32,859 nt of DNA from JBOHPP01 sp050731755 (GTDB lineage: Bacteria; Methylomirabilota; Methylomirabilia; Rokubacteriales; CSP1-6), in the NCBI GenBank assembly GCA_050731755.1, contig JBOHPP010000119.1:1-32859 (forward strand), written 5' to 3'. Positions 15,507 to 23,424 of this stretch are shown here, piece by piece. The notes below the pieces were generated by a model. The model was not told the DNA's origin and did no database searches. It saw only the letters and a list, made by a program, of their open reading frames with translations. Made by a program: the position numbers and the translations under genes. Position 1 is the first letter of the stretch, and the number at the start of each line of letters is the position of its first letter.

Positions 15507-18056
15507 TTACCCCGACACGCTCTTAGTCGGGTCGGAAGACTCGAGGGCGTGCAGGACGCGCCGGACGACTCCGCACACGTCGGCCACCGCCGGCTTGTTC
15601 AGGCAGGGAGCGCCCGTCTTCGACAGAAACGCCCGAGTCTCCGCGCTCATCGTGTCTCCGGTGACGAAAATTATCCGCTGCCGCAGCTCCGGATGGCGCT
15701 TTCCCAACTCCCGGTAGAGGCCGGGACCGTCCAGCACCGGCATCTTGATGTCGCTCAGGATGAGATCGAAGGCCCGCTCGCCGAGCCGGTTCAGCGCCTC
15801 GGCCCCGTTGGCCGCCGTTTCCACTTGATGGCCATCGTCGGCGAGGGTGTCGGCCAGGACGGCGCCCACCTCCGGCTCATCATCGACGACGAGGATCGCC
15901 TTGTTCGGGATCGGCGGCAGCGACTCGTCCGCCGGTGTTTGGACCGCATCCGCCGGCGTCGCCAGCGGGAGGTCAAGGCGGAAGGTCGCGCCCGCGCCGG
16001 GCCGGCTCTCCACGTGGATCGTTCCGCCGTGCGCCCCGACGATCTCCCGACAGAGGGCGAGCCCCAGCCCGGTCCCTTGACCCAGCGGCTTCGTGGTGAA
16101 GAAGGGCTGAAAGATCCTCCCCTGAATCTCCGATGGGATGCCCGGCCCGGTGTCGGCCACCGCGAGTCGGAGGCGGCAAGCGTCGGCATCGTGCCCGGTC
16201 ATCAGGGTGAGCCGCCGTGGCCCGGACTGCGCCCGCATGGCCTGGTGCGCGTTCGTGATCAGGTTCACCACCACCTGGTGAAGCTGGTGGGGATCCGCCC
16301 AAACGATCGGGAGTTCAGCCGCGAGGTCAAGCTGCACTTCGACGTCGTCGACCCCGAGCGGATACGCCAGCACCTCGACGGCCTCGCGGACGAGGTCGTT
16401 CAACCGCACGAGCTGACGCTCCGGCGGGTGATGGCGCGCGAGGGAGAGGAAGTTCCTGACCGTCCGGGCACATCGGTTGGCGGCCCGAGCGATCTTCGCG
16501 GCCCGCTCGGCCAGGGGCCCGCTGCCGGCCCCCCGGTGGAGCAGTTCGGCCTGGCCGGCGACGACGGCCAGGGGATTGTTCAACTCGTGCGCGACCCCGG
16601 CCAGCAAAGCGCTCATCGCGGCGAGCTTCTCGGTCTGCTGCCGGCTCTGTTCCGCCCGCTTGCGCTCGGTGACGTCGCGAATGACGCTGGACACGAAGGT
16701 CTCCTCCCCGCTCTTCAGGGGACCGAGGCTGATCTCCGCCGGAAACTCGGCGCCATCCTTGCGCAGGCCGTACAGTTCCGTGCTGGTGGCCGTGGTCCGC
16801 GGGTGCAGATTCGCGAACAGCCGCTGCTGGCGCCGCCGGAGCTCGAGCTGGAAGCGGGCGGGAACGAGAATCTCGACCGGCTGCCCCACCAGTTCCCTCC
16901 GCGCGTAGCCGAACAGCCTCTCGACCTGTGAATTGACGAGGACGATCGCTCCCTGGCCGTTGGCGATGACCATGGCGTCGGGAGCGAACTCCACCAGGTT
17001 CCGGAAGCTCGCCTCGGCGGCGCGGAGCGCTTCCTCCATCTGCTCGCGCTGGATGATCTGGGCCTTCATGACCTCGTTGACCCTGACGAGCTCTTGAGTC
17101 CGCTCCCTGACCCGAGCCTCAGAGTTACCGAAGGCCTCTTGGAGCCGGGCCTCGGCCTGACGGCGCTCGGCCACCACGGCGGCCATGGTCAAGATGGTCA
17201 CGGTGACGATGCCGGCGAAGGCCTGCAGGAGCAACAGGGACGTGTTGACCGTCTCCCTCACGAACGGGCCGAACCCGTGGGCCGTGTCCCACACCGCGAG
17301 CACCGAGGTCATGGCCGCCGCCGTCGCGGCTTCGCGGGGCCCGAACCGGCAGGCCACCCAGACGAGCCAGGGAATCGGGACGAAGACCAGCGGATAGTGC
17401 GCATCCTTGTCGAGGGGCCAGCCTCCGAACCCGATGTGGGCAGCGACGAGCAGCGAGCCGAATACCAGCGCCGCTTCCAGACGCGTCCGCCAGGCCCAGG
17501 GGGGCTGCGATCGTCGGGCCCAGGTGACGAGCACCGGGGCCACCAGCAGCACGCCGGTGACGTCTCCCAGCCACCACGTGAACCAGATCGTTCCATAGAT
17601 GGTGTCCGGGGCCATCCCCGCCACGACGATGGCGGTGGGGCCGATGCTGGCGCTCACGAGGCACATCAGGAGCGCGGTCAGCGTGAACTTCAAGACATAG
17701 GCCGCCCGGTCGAACGGACTGCCGGAGAGCACGAGGCGCCGGAGGATGAGGCGGCCCACCACCGCTTCCAGCGTATTGCCCATCGCGATCGCCGCCGAGA
17801 CGGCCAGAATCGTCGCATCGGCGGCAGCTTGATTGGCGAAAAAAGCGTGGACGTTCGCGACGAATGCACCCACCATGATGCCGGGGCAGGCGCGATACCC
17901 CAGCAGCAGCATCGCGGCCAGGGCGATGCCCGATGGGGGCCAGACGGGCGATGCGTTCGTCTTGTCCAGGGCCAGCAGCAAGCCGAGGCTGGCCGAGGCG
18001 TAATAGAGGATGGCGACCACGAGGCCTTCGATCGCCGCGATGAGCCGGGGTCTCAC
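15507..18056 (-). CDS. Hybrid sensor histidine kinase, MASE1-PAS-HisKA-HATPase-REC
   Basis: An 849-residue inner-membrane kinase. Residues 1 to about 290 form a MASE1-type sensor with many helices (KTNASPVWPPSGIALAAMLLLG and WFTWWLGDVTGVLLVAPVL are typical). A coiled coil follows (EARVRERTQELVRVNEVMKAQI). A PAS domain of about 350-465 comes next (FAPDAMVIANGQGAIVLVNSQVERLFGY, FVSSVIRDVTERKRAE). HisKA has LAGVAHELNNPLAVV with phospho-His490, then the ATPase (NLITNAHQAM, DTGPGIP, GTGLGLAL). The receiver has acceptor Asp769 (LILSDIKMPVLDG). The GTG at 18056 is the first start and fits the sensor. The kinase-receiver core is a close paralogue of that at 3326-6400, although the sensor parts are unrelated. 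No DNA-binding regulator is adjacent. Confidence 0.9.
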   Translation of the reverse strand: MRPRLIAAIEGLVVAILYYASASLGLLLALDKTNASPVWPPSGIALAAMLLLGYRACPGIMVGAFVANVHAFFANQAAADATILAVSAAIAMGNTLEAVVGRLILRRLVLSGSPFDRAAYVLKFTLTALLMCLVSASIGPTAIVVAGMAPDTIYGTIWFTWWLGDVTGVLLVAPVLVTWARRSQPPWAWRTRLEAALVFGSLLVAAHIGFGGWPLDKDAHYPLVFVPIPWLVWVACRFGPREAATAAAMTSVLAVWDTAHGFGPFVRETVNTSLLLLQAFAGIVTVTILTMAAVVAERRQAEARLQEAFGNSEARVRERTQELVRVNEVMKAQIIQREQMEEALRAAEASFRNLVEFAPDAMVIANGQGAIVLVNSQVERLFGYARRELVGQPVEILVPARFQLELRRRQQRLFANLHPRTTATSTELYGLRKDGAEFPAEISLGPLKSGEETFVSSVIRDVTERKRAEQSRQQTEKLAAMSALLAGVAHELNNPLAVVAGQAELLHRGAGSGPLAERAAKIARAANRCARTVRNFLSLARHHPPERQLVRLNDLVREAVEVLAYPLGVDDVEVQLDLAAELPIVWADPHQLHQVVVNLITNAHQAMRAQSGPRRLTLMTGHDADACRLRLAVADTGPGIPSEIQGRIFQPFFTTKPLGQGTGLGLALCREIVGAHGGTIHVESRPGAGATFRLDLPLATPADAVQTPADESLPPIPNKAILVVDDEPEVGAVLADTLADDGHQVETAANGAEALNRLGERAFDLILSDIKMPVLDGPGLYRELGKRHPELRQRIIFVTGDTMSAETRAFLSKTGAPCLNKPAVADVCGVVRRVLHALESSDPTKSVSG

Positions 18057-18142
18057 TCCACGTACGAGTGTGTCACGGGCCCAACGGCGAAAGTCAAATT
18101 TCCCCAGGGCCGTGGCGGGACCTCCCGCCGTCGCCGTAGCCG

Positions 18143-18171
18143 GGAACTTTTGGCCTCGGCGATGGGTCTAA
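18143..18171 (+). promoter_or_regulatory. ECF-type promoter of the first sigma operon
   Basis: GGAACTT (18143-18149) matches the classic ECF/sigma-E -35 box. GTCTAA (18166-18171) matches the -10, with 16 bases between. The same pair occurs before the ARPP-1 gene at 19653-19680. Transcription would start near 18177, which excludes the ATG at 18162 as the sigma start. It suggests the sigma factor drives its own gene. Confidence 0.65.
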
Positions 18172-18197
18172 CGGTGCAAGAGGAGAGGGCGGCCGAC

Positions 18198-18731
18198 GTG
18201 CTCGAGCGGCTCCAAGCGGGCGACCCGCGCGCCTTCGAGGACCTCGTGACGGCCTACCAGCATCGGGTATTCGCCGTCGCCTACCGGATGCTGGGCAGCC
18301 GCGCCGAGGCCGAGGAGGCGGCGCAGGAGGTTTTCCTCCGGGTGCACCGGGCGATCGCCGAGTTCCGAGGCGACGCCAAGCTTTCGACCTGGATGTATGC
18401 GATCACCTCCCGCCACTGCCTGAACCGGCTGGCCTCGGGCGCGCAACGCCTGGCCCGCGCGAGCGCCGCCGAGGACGTGCTGGCCGACGTGCCCAGTCCC
18501 GAGCAGGACGCCGCCGACGCCCTGGAGCGACGCGAGGTGGTGGTCGCGCTGCATCGGGCCATCGCCGAGCTGCCCGAGGAGCGGCGCATCGTCGTCGTGC
18601 TGCGCGACCTCGAGGGACTGTCCTACGAAGAGATCGCCGAGGTGCTCGACGTGACCCTCGGCACCGTGCGCTCACGGCTGCACCGGGCGCGCCTGGAGCT
18701 CAAGGAGAAGCTGGAGAAGGTGCTGGCATGA
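18198..18731 (+). CDS. ECF RNA polymerase sigma factor (RpoE-like)
   Basis: A 177-residue two-domain sigma factor. Region 2 is DLVTAYQHRVFAVAYRMLGSRAEAEEAAQEVFLRVHRAIAEFRGDAKLSTWMYAITSRHCLN. Region 4 is LPEERRIVVVLRDLEGLSYEEIAEVLDVTLGTVRSRLHRAR. I choose GTG 18198 because AGGAGAGGG (18181-18189) is ideally spaced and an ECF promoter lies just upstream. The ATG 36 bases earlier would lie before the -10 box. The end overlaps the anti-sigma gene by ATGA. Its likely targets are its own promoter and the one at 19653. Confidence 0.9.
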   Translation: MLERLQAGDPRAFEDLVTAYQHRVFAVAYRMLGSRAEAEEAAQEVFLRVHRAIAEFRGDAKLSTWMYAITSRHCLNRLASGAQRLARASAAEDVLADVPSPEQDAADALERREVVVALHRAIAELPEERRIVVVLRDLEGLSYEEIAEVLDVTLGTVRSRLHRARLELKEKLEKVLA

Positions 18732-19651
18732 CGTGCGACGAGGCCCGCGCGCTCTTCTCCGACTTGGCCGACGAACGGCTCGGTGCCGGCGAGCGTGAGG
18801 CGTGTCGGACCCACCTGGCCACGTGCGCCGAATGCCGCCGTGAGTGGGAGGGATTCGAGCGCACGCTGGCGCTGCTCCACGCGCTGCCGCGGCACCGCGC
18901 TCCCGCAGGGTTTGCGAACCGCGTGCTGGCGGCCGCACGCCCGGAGGCCTGGCCCAAGCGCCTGGCCCGGCGGCTGTTCGTGCCCCTGCACGTCAAGCTT
19001 CCGCTGGAGGCGGCGGCGGTGGCGCTCGTGGGTGTGGGTGCGGCGCTGATGACGCGCACGCCCGAGATGCAATGGGCCATGCGGGAGGCGACGCCTCCGG
19101 CATATCAGGCGCCGGCTTCCGGCGTTGCTCCGACGCCTGAACCACGGTCCTCCACGCCAACGGCCGCGTCGTCCTCCGAGCCGAAGACCGAGCCCCCGGT
19201 CGTGCCGAAGACCAAGCCGCCAGCTGTGTCGAGCGAGGCTGAGAAGTCGGCGAGGCAGGATGCGCCGCCACGTCAAGCAGCAACGCCGCCGCCGGAGAGC
19301 CCGGCGCCCCGCGCGCTGGAGAAAGCTCAGGAGGCGGCGCGGGCGCGCGGGCCGGCCGTCAGCCGCCTCGCCGCCCCCGGGCCGGCGGTCATCGGCCGAT
19401 TGGCCGTCGACGAGCGTGCTGAGGCCGAGCGAGCACTCGCCGCCCTTTTTGCGCGCGTCGGCGCCAGCGAGGTTTCCCGCGTGGAGGTGACGGACGGTGT
19501 CGTCGTGGAAGCGGACGTTCAGCGGGCTCAGTACGCAGAGCTCGTGAACGGCCTCGCCGCCATCGGGGCCTGGGCGGCGGACGGCGAGCCCGAGGCCGAT
19601 GCCGACCGTGTACGCGTGCGCGTCCGCATGGTGCGACGCCCGGCAGGCTGA
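18728..19651 (+). CDS. ZAS-family transmembrane anti-sigma factor
   Basis: A 307-residue inner-membrane protein that should hold the preceding sigma factor inactive. The N-terminal zinc anti-sigma domain is clear: Cys3 and His29-x3-Cys33-x2-Cys36 (HLATCAECRREW). One transmembrane helix follows (about 99-113, LPLEAAAVALVGVGAALM). A long Pro/Ser/Ala linker (about 120-210) then leads to a folded C-terminal domain (GRLAVDERAEAERALAALFARVGASEVSRVEV) that would sense an envelope signal. It starts within the sigma stop (ATGA). A canonical sigma/anti-sigma pair; the signal is unknown. Confidence 0.9.
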   Translation: MTCDEARALFSDLADERLGAGEREACRTHLATCAECRREWEGFERTLALLHALPRHRAPAGFANRVLAAARPEAWPKRLARRLFVPLHVKLPLEAAAVALVGVGAALMTRTPEMQWAMREATPPAYQAPASGVAPTPEPRSSTPTAASSSEPKTEPPVVPKTKPPAVSSEAEKSARQDAPPRQAATPPPESPAPRALEKAQEAARARGPAVSRLAAPGPAVIGRLAVDERAEAERALAALFARVGASEVSRVEVTDGVVVEADVQRAQYAELVNGLAAIGAWAADGEPEADADRVRVRVRMVRRPAG

Positions 19652-19652
19652 C

Positions 19653-19680
19653 GGAACCTTTCCCCAATCGTGCGGTCTAA
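19653..19680 (+). promoter_or_regulatory. ECF-type promoter of the ARPP-1 gene
   Basis: GGAACC (19653-19658) and GTCTAA (19675-19680) are separated by 16 bases. They repeat the boxes found before the sigma gene at 18143. The start of transcription would be near 19687, about 30 bases before the ATG at 19717. This makes the ARPP-1 gene the best candidate target of the neighbouring sigma factor. Confidence 0.6.
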
Positions 19681-19716
19681 CTCGGCGAAGGCACTCGACG
19701 CCGAGGAGGCTGGACG

Positions 19717-20754
19717 ATGACCAAACGCGACTTTCTCCGCGCTCTCGCCGTAGGCACCGGCACCCTCGCCGCCGCACCGCCACACGCCTGGGCCGACCGC
19801 ATCAGGCTGATTCCCGGCGAGCCCGTGCCGCGCGGGCCGGTGATCTCCGGCGTGCCCAGCCCCGACTTCCGGCGCTTCGTGGGCGGCGTCCGCGTCGGCG
19901 AAGCGAGCCGGCACGACGGGTTGCTCGTCTTCTGGCTCCACGCCGCCCACGCCAAGGCGGCGTGGCCCATCGCGACGCTCGAAGAGGCCCGCACCCGGGG
20001 CGACCTCCTGGTCACCGAGCGCGCGCAGGCCACGGTCCCCGCCCTCATCGTGGAGAATCGGGGCGCGACGCCCGTGCTTCTGCTGGCCGGCGAGATCCTG
20101 GTCGGCGGCAAGCAGCACCGCGTGGTCATCGAAGACATCCTGCTGGCGCCCAAGAGCGGGCCGCGCGATCTCGCCGTGTACTGCGTGGAGCAGGGGCGCT
20201 GGGCCGGGCGTTCCGGCGACTTCGTGAGCAAGGGCAGCTTCGCGGCGCCCCAGTTGCGCGCGCGGGTGATGGACCGGGTGGACCAGGGGCGTGTGTGGGC
20301 CGAGGTCCATCGCTACGCTCGCAGCGCGAAGGCGGCGTCGCCGACGGAAAGCTACCAGGCCATCTATGAGAACCCGGACGTGAAAACCCATCAGCGCGCC
20401 ATCGAGAGCGCCGTCGGCCCCGCCGCCGCGCCGGCGGCCCACGGTGCCGCCGTTTTCGCCGGCGAGGCGTTCGTCGGCCTCGACCTCTTCCACTCCCCCG
20501 ATCTCTTCGCCCGCCAGTGGCCCAAGCTCTTGCGCGCCCATGCGCTGGAGGTCTACCGGCGCGCGACGGCCGGTCCGCCCGACGACAAGAGCCGCCGCCG
20601 CGAGGTGGACGACCTCCTGCGCCGCGCCGCGCGGGCCCAGGGCGCCCTGCGGGAAAGTCCCGGATTGGGACGACTGTTCGAGTTCAGGCTGGAGGCGGCC
20701 CGTGGCTCGGCGCTGATCGTCGACGCAGAAGTCGTGCACACCGCCATCCTCTGA
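19717..20754 (+). CDS. Exported ARPP-1 domain protein
   Basis: A 345-residue protein whose core, VENRGATPVLLLAGEILVGGKQHRVVIEDILLAPKSGPRDLAVYCVEQGRW, is the hallmark of the ARPP-1 domain. That domain is of unknown biochemistry and is named for its association with other ARG/phosphatase-type proteins. The N-terminus TKRDFLRALAVGTGTLAAAPPHAWA looks like a Tat-type signal peptide with KR in place of RR and an AWA cleavage site. GAGGAGG lies just upstream of the ATG. The gene has its own ECF-type promoter, so an envelope-stress role is likely, though no activity can be named. Confidence 0.8.
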   Translation: MTKRDFLRALAVGTGTLAAAPPHAWADRIRLIPGEPVPRGPVISGVPSPDFRRFVGGVRVGEASRHDGLLVFWLHAAHAKAAWPIATLEEARTRGDLLVTERAQATVPALIVENRGATPVLLLAGEILVGGKQHRVVIEDILLAPKSGPRDLAVYCVEQGRWAGRSGDFVSKGSFAAPQLRARVMDRVDQGRVWAEVHRYARSAKAASPTESYQAIYENPDVKTHQRAIESAVGPAAAPAAHGAAVFAGEAFVGLDLFHSPDLFARQWPKLLRAHALEVYRRATAGPPDDKSRRREVDDLLRRAARAQGALRESPGLGRLFEFRLEAARGSALIVDAEVVHTAIL

Positions 20755-20769
20755 TGCTATTCAGTCGGC

Positions 20770-21873
20770 ATGACGCGACGCGGGCGGTGGATCGCCGGCC
20801 TCGCGCTGGCCGGGGCGATCCTCACCGCCGCGCTGGCCGCGCGCTTCGGCCCGGCCTTCAGCCTGGCGCTGGCCCTGGCCTCCCCGACAACCGAGGGCTG
20901 GCTTGCCTCGCTCGGGGCCCCGGTGAGACGCGAGGAGATCCAGGTTTCGGTCGGCGAGCGCGTCCTCCACGCCGACGTCTATCGCCCGGCGCATCACCGG
21001 GGGGCGCTCCTCCTCGTTCACGGGCTCTCGCGCACCGGCCCGCGGCAACCCGACCTGGCGCGCCTGGCGCGGCTGGTGGCCGAACGGGGTCTGCTGGTCA
21101 TGGTCCCGCGCTTCGAGGGGCTCGCCGCCTTTCGGCTGACCGGGACCGAAGTAGACGACATCCGCGGAGCCCTCGAGCACCTCCGCCGGCTCGCCAACCA
21201 CGTGGGCGTGGCCGGCTTTTCCTTCGGAGCCGGCCCCATGCTCCTGGCCGCCGCCGAGGTACCGGAACTCCGCGTGGTGGGCTCGTTCGGCGGCTACGCC
21301 GACCTCCGCCACGTGATCGCCTTCATCACGACGGGAGTGCACCACTGGGGGGGCCAGCGCCTGGTCCAGCGCCAGGAGGAGTACAACCGCTGGAAGGCCC
21401 TCGCCTTGCTGGTGGCCTTCGTCGAGCACCGCGGCGACCGCGCCACGCTTGGGGCCATCGCCACCCGCAAGCTAACCGACCCCGGGGGCGACACGGTCGG
21501 CCTCGAGGGGGACCTGGGCCCCGGGGGCCGGGCGATGCTGGCGCTGGTCCTGAACCGCCGGGAGGAGGCGGTGGAGGCCCGGATCCAGGCCCTGCCGGCC
21601 GGGGTCAGTGCCGCGCTCGAGCGCCTCTCGCCTCGGGGTGCGGTGGCCCGTATCCGGGCACGGCTCTTGATCGCCCACGGGGCGGGCGACACCTCGATCC
21701 CGTTCACGGAGAGCCTGCATCTGGCGGCGGCGGCCCCCTCCCCGCCACGGCTGGTCATCCTCCAGAGTTTTCAGCACACCCGCCCCCAGCCTGAGTGGAC
21801 CTCGGTGGCCGGGGCCCTGAGCGACGGCTGGGGGCTGCTCCGGCTGGCCGACGACCTTCTCGCCCTCCGATGA
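20770..21873 (+). CDS. Secreted or membrane-anchored alpha/beta hydrolase
   Basis: A 367-residue alpha/beta hydrolase with an N-terminal hydrophobic segment (RWIAGLALAGAILTAALAARF). It shows LLLVHGLSRTG, the elbow GFSFGAG, an Asp in AHGAGDTSIPF and a His in LQSFQHTRP. The domain order is that of dienelactone-hydrolase or esterase-like proteins. It begins 15 bases after the ARPP-1 stop with no clear Shine-Dalgarno site and is probably in the same transcript. The substrate is unknown. Confidence 0.8.
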   Translation: MTRRGRWIAGLALAGAILTAALAARFGPAFSLALALASPTTEGWLASLGAPVRREEIQVSVGERVLHADVYRPAHHRGALLLVHGLSRTGPRQPDLARLARLVAERGLLVMVPRFEGLAAFRLTGTEVDDIRGALEHLRRLANHVGVAGFSFGAGPMLLAAAEVPELRVVGSFGGYADLRHVIAFITTGVHHWGGQRLVQRQEEYNRWKALALLVAFVEHRGDRATLGAIATRKLTDPGGDTVGLEGDLGPGGRAMLALVLNRREEAVEARIQALPAGVSAALERLSPRGAVARIRARLLIAHGAGDTSIPFTESLHLAAAAPSPPRLVILQSFQHTRPQPEWTSVAGALSDGWGLLRLADDLLALR

Positions 21874-21877
21874 CCCT

Positions 21878-21907
21878 TTCACGCCACCGGCCCGCCGGGG
21901 TCTTATA
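21878..21907 (+). promoter_or_regulatory. TTCACG-N17 motif, copy 1, before the alkylation-linked sigma gene
   Basis: TTCACG (21878-21883), then 17 GC-rich bases and TCTTATA at 21901-21907, 8 bases before the ATG at 21915. Four such motifs lie between 21.9 and 24.9 kb, and the first six bases and the spacer length are constant. It may be the promoter of, and recognised by, this sigma factor. The GC-rich spacer is also partly conserved, which would fit a repeat. Confidence 0.45.
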
Positions 21908-21914
21908 GTGCGAC

Positions 21915-22442
21915 ATGGGCCACCAACCTTTCGAGACGGTTCTGGCCGCCCACCATTCGGAGATCCATCGGTACCTGCGGCGGGTGACAGCCCGGGCGAG
22001 CGACGCTGACGACCTCTCCCAGGAGACGTTCCTGCGCGCCTGGCGGGCCTACCGGGCCCTGGATGCTGACGCCAACGTCCGGGCCTGGCTCTTCACGATC
22101 GCCACGAACCTGGCCCGCAATCACTTCCGGGCCGAGCGGCGGCGACGGAACGCTCACGCCGGGGTCAAGGCGGTCCGCCGGGAGTCCGACGGCGCGGGTC
22201 CCGACAGCGAGGCTACCTACAAAGAAACCCGGACGCGCCTGGACCAGGTCGTGGCCGCCCTGCCGGTCAAGCAGCGGGCGGCGTTCGTGCTGAGAAAGGT
22301 CCATGACCTCGACTACGAGGCGATTGCGCGAAGCCTCGACTGCACGGCGGAGACCGCCCGGGCGCACGTGTTCCAGGCGCTTAGGAAGGTTCGCCGGGGG
22401 CTCGAAGGCTTCGCGCTGCCGCAGATGGAGCTGCCCTCATGA
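21915..22442 (+). CDS. ECF sigma factor coupled to an alkyltransferase-type anti-sigma
   Basis: A 175-residue ECF sigma factor. Region 2 is VLAAHHSEIHRYLRRVTARASDADDLSQETFLRAWRAY...NVRAWLFTIATNLARNHFR. Region 4 is LPVKQRAAFVLRKVHDLDYEAIARSLDCTAETARAHVFQALRKVRRGL. The ATG at 21915 has no evident Shine-Dalgarno site, and a TATAGT box lies 5 bases upstream, so the message may be leaderless. The stop overlaps the start of the next gene (ATGA). That gene encodes a zinc anti-sigma domain fused to DNA-alkylation-repair domains, so this factor probably answers to alkylation damage. Confidence 0.9.
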   Translation: MGHQPFETVLAAHHSEIHRYLRRVTARASDADDLSQETFLRAWRAYRALDADANVRAWLFTIATNLARNHFRAERRRRNAHAGVKAVRRESDGAGPDSEATYKETRTRLDQVVAALPVKQRAAFVLRKVHDLDYEAIARSLDCTAETARAHVFQALRKVRRGLEGFALPQMELPS

Positions 22443-23404
22443 ACCGACGGCCCAACGTGTGCGCTGAGATCGAGCCGGATCTGATTGCTGCCGCCACCGG
22501 CGAGGCCGAGCCTGCCACGGCGAGCCGTGTCCAGCAGCACATCCGCGCCTGCCCCCCCTGCGGCACCGACTACGCGCAGTACCGCGCCATCGACCAGGCG
22601 GTGGGTGTCTGGCGACAGGCGCCCACCACCGCGGGCGACGTGGCGCGAAAGCGTCTGGAGATCCGCCTCGGTGACCTCAAGCGCCGCACCTTCACCTACC
22701 GCGTCTTCCCCTCCCCCCTCGGCAACATCCTCATCGCGCTGTCGGAGCAGGGTGTCTCGCTCGTCGAGTACCTGGGACGGTCCAAGAGCCTGGCCCAGTC
22801 GCGCCTGGGCCGAATGCCGGGCGTGGAGACCATCGAGGACGGCGCCGAGCTGGAGGCGCTCTCCCGGGAGCTGATCGAGTACCTCGAGGGCAAGCGCACG
22901 CGTCTGGAGTGGCCGCTCGACCTTCGCCTCGCCCGCAGCGATTTCCATCGCACCGTGCTCCAGGCCACCGCCGAGATTCCCTACGGGGCTGTCATGTCGT
23001 ACGCGGGCGTAGCCTGCGAGGTGGGCAAACCTTCGGCCACGCGGGCCGTGGCCCAGGCGCTCCGCTGGAATCCGCTCCCCATCGTCATCCCCTGCCACCG
23101 CGTGATCGGCACCTCCGGCGCCCTCACCGGCTACGCCGGCAACAAGGTCGATCTCAAGCAGCGGCTGCTGACGACGGAGGGTATTCGGGTGGGCACCGCG
23201 CATCACGCGCCCCAGGTGGCGCCCGACGCCATGTACGTCGGCGAGCCCAACGACCAGTGGTACTGCCTGCCCACCTGCTCCTCTCTCGAGTCGCTGCAGC
23301 ATCCCAGCCGGTTGCTCTACTTCGGCAGTCGCGAGCGCGCCGAGGCCTTGGGCCGCGAGCCCTGCTCGACGTGCCGGCCGGATCTCCACCCCATCGCTCA
23401 CTGA
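22439..23404 (+). CDS. Fusion: ZAS anti-sigma + O6-alkylguanine-DNA alkyltransferase + Ada zinc domain
   Basis: A 321-residue protein with three parts. Residues 1-45 are a zinc anti-sigma finger: Cys8 and His34-x3-Cys38-x2-Cys41 (HIRACPPC). Residues about 85-250 are a full alkyltransferase (Ogt/AGT): IPYGAVMSYAGVA, the Arg in SATRAVAQAL, NPLPIVIPCHRV with acceptor Cys219, and LTTEG. Residues about 265-316 match the N-terminal zinc domain of Ada: Cys276-x3-Cys280-x28-Cys309-x2-Cys312. In E. coli Ada the spacing is 38/42/69/72, and Cys38 accepts methyl from phosphotriesters. In Ada this domain precedes the DNA-binding part; here it is at the C-terminus and no HTH is present. The gene is start-stop coupled to the sigma gene. 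I infer that irreversible alkylation of Cys276 or Cys219 releases the sigma factor. No transmembrane segment is present, so sensing is cytoplasmic. Confidence 0.93.
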   Translation: MNRRPNVCAEIEPDLIAAATGEAEPATASRVQQHIRACPPCGTDYAQYRAIDQAVGVWRQAPTTAGDVARKRLEIRLGDLKRRTFTYRVFPSPLGNILIALSEQGVSLVEYLGRSKSLAQSRLGRMPGVETIEDGAELEALSRELIEYLEGKRTRLEWPLDLRLARSDFHRTVLQATAEIPYGAVMSYAGVACEVGKPSATRAVAQALRWNPLPIVIPCHRVIGTSGALTGYAGNKVDLKQRLLTTEGIRVGTAHHAPQVAPDAMYVGEPNDQWYCLPTCSSLESLQHPSRLLYFGSRERAEALGREPCSTCRPDLHPIAH

Positions 23405-23424
23405 CACGCCAGGAGGTACTCCCA

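Noticed and set aside
17094..18161. Long plus-strand extension of the first sigma ORF
   Set aside because: It is antisense to the MASE1 kinase with shadow-type composition and no family signature.
18162..18197. ATG 18162 as the sigma start
   Set aside because: It lies upstream of the -10 box of the ECF promoter and has no ribosome site. GTG 18198 has AGGAGAGG at good distance.
20517..21794. 425-residue plus-strand ORF
   Set aside because: Gly/Pro/Arg-rich shadow of the ARPP-1 and hydrolase genes in another frame.
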